Positions 5,969 to 8,489 of a stretch of 8,489 nucleotides of DNA are shown one piece after another. Position 1 is the stretch's first letter. Every line of letters begins with the position of its first letter. This stretch comes from an uncultured bacterium (lineage in GTDB: Bacteria; Actinomycetota; Coriobacteriia; Coriobacteriales; Coriobacteriaceae): the NCBI GenBank assembly GCA_905215205.1, contig CAJMPK010000060.1:1-8489 (forward strand). Direction: 5' to 3'. A program made the translations under genes and the position numbers. Under the pieces are notes generated by a model. It made no database searches and was not told where the DNA came from. It worked only from the letters and a program-made list of their open reading frames with translations.

Positions 5969-6460
5969 TTACGTCGGCATGGCCCCGAACCCGTCCATCA
6001 AGAACAGCCTAAGAACCAGCTTGATGACATTTCCCGGTTTGACTTCTGCCGCGTCAAAGACGTGGCGCTCGGCGAGCTCGCTGCAATATGCATAGATGTC
6101 GCGGATGAGCTTCGCGCCCGAGAGCGTAAACATGTAGCCTGCGTCCGAAAGCGCATTGGGCGCGGCGGGCAACTTGGCCATGTGGCAGAACGTTTGCAGG
6201 TCGGGCGCCATAACATTCTGGTAGTCGAGGTGGCCGCTGGCGTCCTGTGCGGCAAGCTCCAATTGGCGCACAAAATCCAGCGCCGCCGCTAACACAAAGC
6301 TCGGCGTAGGCGCATTGACGTCCTGAGTGGTCGCCACAAGCCTGCCCGCCGCCTGCGTGACAAGCCAAGCGACCTCGCGCTGGCAACGCACGGCCTTGCG
6401 CGTAACTGGCTTGATGGACGAAGAAGAAACGCTCCCCTTAGGCGGATTCGAAGCAGCCAT
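5969..6460 (-). CDS. Hypothetical protein, 163 residues, helical
   Basis: I do not recognise a family. The product has a low-complexity Ser/Pro-rich start (MAASNPPKGSVSSSSIKP), a basic stretch (TRKAVRCQREV), then what look like several amphipathic helices (AWLVTQAAGRLVATT, SFVLAAALDFVRQLELAAQ, AKLIRDIYAYCSELAERHVF, NVIKLVLRLFLMDGF). No signal peptide, convincing membrane segment or metal-binding cluster is seen; Cys26, Cys92 and Cys126 are scattered. The ATG at 6458-6460 is chosen because GGGAGG lies five bases upstream; an upstream in-frame ATG near 6547 would add 29 residues of non-conserved-looking leader. The gene is convergent with the regulator at 4651-5868 and divergent from the SRA-like gene. 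Confidence 0.7.
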   Translation of the reverse strand: MAASNPPKGSVSSSSIKPVTRKAVRCQREVAWLVTQAAGRLVATTQDVNAPTPSFVLAAALDFVRQLELAAQDASGHLDYQNVMAPDLQTFCHMAKLPAAPNALSDAGYMFTLSGAKLIRDIYAYCSELAERHVFDAAEVKPGNVIKLVLRLFLMDGFGAMPT

Positions 6461-6478
6461 AAGACCCTCCCATGAACA

Positions 6479-6525
6479 ATCCGGCCCAACAAGTCCGGAT
6501 GAAACACGTGCTACATCAGTATACA
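6479..6525. promoter_or_regulatory. Divergent upstream region: ATCCGG palindrome and GTATAC
   Basis: ATCCGG (6479-6484) and CCGGAT (6495-6500) make an inverted repeat with a ten-base spacer in the leader of the 163-residue gene. TATACT on the minus strand (6518-6523) is a -10 candidate for that gene; because GTATAC is palindromic, TATACA (6520-6525) could serve the plus strand too. No clear -35 accompanies either, so confidence is low. Confidence 0.3.
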
Positions 6526-6580
6526 GGGGAGTGGGATAGCGGGGCACAAATGCGCCAGCGGCAAACCGAGATCATCAACG

Positions 6581-7003
6581 ATGCGCCGATCGCGGGATTC
6601 AGGGATCTTCTGGCCGGGCCAGGATCGGGTGAAGCAAGATCCCAATAAGACCTTTGCGCTTTCGGTCCATAACTCTAGAAAGAGCTTCTACACCGATGTA
6701 CCTCCGCTCTATTTGGACGATGGTACGTGGGTCATTAAGTACTCGGTTCAAGCGCCGGGTACCGTTGGTTCTCGAGACCAGAATTACAACCGTAAAATGC
6801 TCAACTGCATGGAATGTGGCGTCCCAGTTGGAGTCATATTTGCAACCGAGGTGGGCTATAAGGTGCTCGGCCTTGCGTTTGTTGAGCGGTTCGAGCCAGA
6901 AAACGGATGGTTTGGACCCAATACGGTGTTTCTTGAGGCCCATCGCATTGAGTTCGATCACTCGGAAAAGAAGCGTGAAAAGGCGGGGCTTCTGCCGTAT
7001 TAG
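6581..7003 (+). CDS. Stand-alone SRA/PUA-like domain, related to HNH restriction enzymes
   Basis: The 140-residue product resembles the DNA-reading domain found N-terminal to HNH in some modification-dependent restriction enzymes (ScoMcrA-like SRA). The pattern seen is FALSVHN...FYTDV (25-40), DGTWVIKYSV (47-56), DQNYNRKMLNCMECGVPVGVIFA (66-88) and GYKVLGLAFVE (92-102). It parallels the LS..T...PY.D, G.i.Y.Y, DN..L..A...GvPl.yf and Y..l.pv.v stations of that family. A full enzyme would continue into an HNH nuclease, but here only a charged tail (HRIEFDHSEKKREKAGLLPY) precedes the stop, and none of the frames after it looks like HNH. The start is uncertain: ATG 6581 has a poor ribosome site, while GTG 6629 has AGGA upstream. 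It is either a solo reader or the remnant of a nuclease. The assignment is from pattern memory. Confidence 0.5.
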   Translation: MRRSRDSGIFWPGQDRVKQDPNKTFALSVHNSRKSFYTDVPPLYLDDGTWVIKYSVQAPGTVGSRDQNYNRKMLNCMECGVPVGVIFATEVGYKVLGLAFVERFEPENGWFGPNTVFLEAHRIEFDHSEKKREKAGLLPY

Positions 7004-7125
7004 CGTATTTGGCTTTGGCGGTCTTTTAAGATCGTGTTGTTTGATCGGATCGCGTGGCGATGCAATCTCGCGCCCGCCCGCCGGTGCATGCTCTTCCTGA
7101 TTTGTATAGCGAGAGGGGAGCGTGT

Positions 7126-7410
7126 ATGAGCTGGCGAGGCGATGTCGTGATGGGGAAGTACGGAAAACTGCCGCGTGCCCTTATCGACAACAATATGTTT
7201 CCGGGCGTAGAAGTTGATTGCGGGTCGTTTGTCGTTGCCTGCCCTTGCTGCGGCTCGCAAATATCGTGTCTCGACATTCGGTTCATCGATGCACGTGACA
7301 GGTTCGGCGACGAAGTGAGGAAACGTACGGGCGTTCATATGCCGGTGTATCCGGAGCAATGCCCTGTTTGTGGCTTCGATATCGTGTACGACGCCGGCGA
7401 CGAGGGATAG
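7126..7410 (+). CDS. Small double-CxxC zinc-ribbon protein
   Basis: The 94-residue product has four cysteines placed as two CxxC knuckles, C39/C42 (CPCCGSQ) and C79/C82 (CPVCGFD), about 37 residues apart, the layout of a zinc ribbon binding one Zn ion. The N-terminal third (MSWRGDVVMGKYGKLPRALIDNNMFPG) has no recognised motif, and the tail is acidic. The ATG at 7126 is preceded by AGGGGAG at five bases; a longer in-frame version from 7054 has no comparable site and starts with basic, non-conserved-looking sequence. It is 122 bases downstream of the SRA-like gene on the same strand and converges on the DUF5710 gene. Function is unknown. Confidence 0.65.
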   Translation: MSWRGDVVMGKYGKLPRALIDNNMFPGVEVDCGSFVVACPCCGSQISCLDIRFIDARDRFGDEVRKRTGVHMPVYPEQCPVCGFDIVYDAGDEG

Positions 7411-7448
7411 GTGATGCAGAGGAGCTGGCTGTGAAGGTATCTCCGTCT

Positions 7449-8135
7449 CTACAAATAAATCCCCTCACCGAGTTGCTTGTGGAACTCGGCGTGATGGTCG
7501 CGTGCCCAGGTAAAGAGTGCCTGGTCAAAGTCGGTGCGCGTGGCCGGGACGCCAAAGACGCCGGCAACTTCGACGCGCACAAACTCCAGTGCCGGCAGCT
7601 TGTTGATGGCAGTGAGGGCAAACGGGGACGAGGGCTCCTCGAACAGATAGCGGCTGCCTTGCAGCGCGTCGCAACTGGTGCACGTGTTGCCGAGCGACGG
7701 GGCTTTGGAGGCTCGTGCGCCTACGGGCTTGTAGCCGCAGCGCTTACGAAGGTAGTCGCGGATCTCGCCCGGCACGCAGCCAAGAGCGGGCACGATGGCG
7801 AGTGCGTTGGCGTTGGCCGTGTCGATGGCAATGTGCCCGGCTTCGTTGGGCGCGTGCGCGATGGCGATGCTCTCGTCGTTATCGGTTCGATAGGGAATGC
7901 CGAAGGCCGCGACCGAGGTCTCTTTGTGACACTTCCAGCACTCGCGCTTGCCCAGTACTAGATATATATACGGCGCTGAGGGGTTGGATCGGTCAACACC
8001 GGGCAGCCACTCGGCAAAGGGCTCGGGGTTGACGCCGCTGGGTACATACCAGATCTTTTTGGTCCGGTCCCATTTGGCGCCCAGCGCCTTGGCTTCTTCT
8101 TTGTGCGAAAAGGGGACATCGAGCTCGGTGCGCAT
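7449..8135 (-). CDS. DUF5710 domain protein with two CxxC pairs
   Basis: Residues 1-45 (MRTELDVPFSHKEEAKALGAKWD, then KKIWYVP and PFAEWLP) are a clear DUF5710 domain, a short module often attached to primases, nucleases and other DNA-related accessory proteins. The rest of the 228-residue product has two cysteine pairs, C66/C69 (ECWKCHKETS) and C152/C155 (TCTSCDALQG), which could bind one Zn ion between them. A mostly hydrophobic region (about 100-135) lies between the pairs, and a C-terminal part contains EFVRVEVAGVFGVP and aromatic/acidic helices. The ATG at 8133-8135 has AAGGAG five bases upstream, preferred over an in-frame start 12 codons earlier. No enzyme motif is recognised. Its stop is 38 bases from the end of the zinc-ribbon gene. 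Confidence 0.75.
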   Translation of the reverse strand: MRTELDVPFSHKEEAKALGAKWDRTKKIWYVPSGVNPEPFAEWLPGVDRSNPSAPYIYLVLGKRECWKCHKETSVAAFGIPYRTDNDESIAIAHAPNEAGHIAIDTANANALAIVPALGCVPGEIRDYLRKRCGYKPVGARASKAPSLGNTCTSCDALQGSRYLFEEPSSPFALTAINKLPALEFVRVEVAGVFGVPATRTDFDQALFTWARDHHAEFHKQLGEGIYL

Positions 8136-8407
8136 GGCGGCTCCTTGGTGCTGCAGGTGCAAGTGGCTCAAGGATACCGCAGAGCGCAGACATCGCGGCG
8201 TTTTGCTGAGAAGCTGCGGCTCGGATGGGTTCGAGACGCTTTGGTCTCGGCCTCGGTGGCTATTGGGCGGTTGGAGCAGCTTGCGGTGCAGTTTTGTGCC
8301 TGGCTATTGTTGATGTTGGGGTATTGAATTTGTTTGGCAGCCATTCGTCAGGTGAATTGATGTTACGTTGCGATGACGGTTGGAGCTGCCAGCGGATTTG
8401 GCGACAT
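8136..8407. other. Non-coding stretch upstream of the DUF5710 gene
   Basis: No open frame here carries a ribosome-binding site or a recognisable protein. The only structure seen is a small perfect hairpin, CGAGAC/GTCTCG with a six-base loop at 8232-8249, which would lie in the leader if the DUF5710 promoter is upstream of it. No convincing -35/-10 pair was found on the minus strand. Confidence 0.5.
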
Positions 8408-8444
8408 AAAACAAAACAGCCCAGAGGACATAGCCTCTGAGCTG
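8408..8444 (-). terminator. Intrinsic terminator of the tRNA gene
   Basis: On the minus strand CAGCTCAGAGG and CCTCTGGGCTG (8434-8444 with 8417-8427) form an 11-bp stem with one G-T pair and a six-base loop, followed by TTTTGTTTT (8408-8416). It begins eight bases past the encoded CCA end of the tRNA. Confidence 0.85.
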
Positions 8445-8452
8445 CGAACATT

Positions 8453-8489
8453 TGGTGGGCGTTAGAAGATTTGAACTTCTGACCTCTTC
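8453..8489 (-). tRNA. tRNA, 3' half only (perhaps tRNA-Val)
   Basis: Read on the minus strand from the window edge: a variable loop ending in AGGTC, a T-arm AGAAG-TTCAAAT-CTTCT, the acceptor 3' strand AACGCCC, discriminator A and an encoded CCA (8453-8455). The 5' acceptor strand should therefore begin GGGCGTT. The start-of-tRNA bases, the GAAGAGGTC stretch and the discriminator fit bacterial tRNA-Val(GAC) as I remember it, but the anticodon lies beyond the window, so the isotype is a guess while the tRNA call is firm. Confidence 0.85.

Noticed and set aside
6550..6648. Short frame starting at ATG 6550 (32 codons) before the SRA-like gene
   Set aside because: Too short, no ribosome site, and it overlaps the SRA-like frame; considered as a frameshifted N-terminus but no family match was seen.
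8103..8440. Small plus-strand open frames upstream of the DUF5710 gene
   Set aside because: They overlap the DUF5710 start or the tRNA terminator and lack ribosome-binding sites and recognisable sequence.

Overview
The window looks like chromosomal DNA from a GC-rich Gram-positive gut actinobacterium, most probably of class Coriobacteriia (a Collinsella-like organism). That placement rests on the GC-rich coding regions with strong purine-rich Shine-Dalgarno sites, the gene content (an M16C presequence-type protease, a DUF5710 protein, HicAB) and the many small palindromic repeats between genes. It is inferred, because no rRNA or other marker gene is present.

Layout: Positions 1-110 hold two hairpins. 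At 107-692 on the minus strand is a compact hicA-hicB toxin-antitoxin operon, with a convincing promoter and an overlapping palindromic operator at 708-744. Positions 780-1095 are non-coding and packed with palindromes: a GGGACA-loop hairpin, two related long palindromes sharing GTCTCRATCTGTAACA, and the terminator of the next gene. At 1097-4141 (minus) lies a 1014-residue cytosolic M16C zinc metalloprotease. The 509-base divergent region 4142-4650 holds its leader, another long palindrome and, from 4414 on, an unusual array of GAGAGATA boxes in both orientations. The array runs up to a GTG-started gene (4651-5868) for an ATP-binding, winged-helix regulator whose N-terminal AlbA_2 domain is about half missing.

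The right third is accessory in character. It has a hypothetical helical protein (5969-6460, minus), a stand-alone domain resembling the SRA/PUA-like DNA-reading half of HNH restriction enzymes (6581-7003, plus), a 94-residue double-CxxC zinc-ribbon protein (7126-7410, plus) and a DUF5710 protein with two further CxxC pairs (7449-8135, minus). The window ends inside the 3' half of a tRNA gene (minus, possibly tRNA-Val) followed by a clear intrinsic terminator, so the accessory genes lie next to a tRNA 3' end.

How it fits together: the protease is the only clear housekeeping gene. HicAB, the AlbA/GHKL-like regulator and the SRA-like protein are typical of defence or mobile accessory DNA, but nothing here proves they form one system. 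The most notable signals are the GAGAGATA array in front of the truncated regulator and the covarying palindrome families around hicAB.
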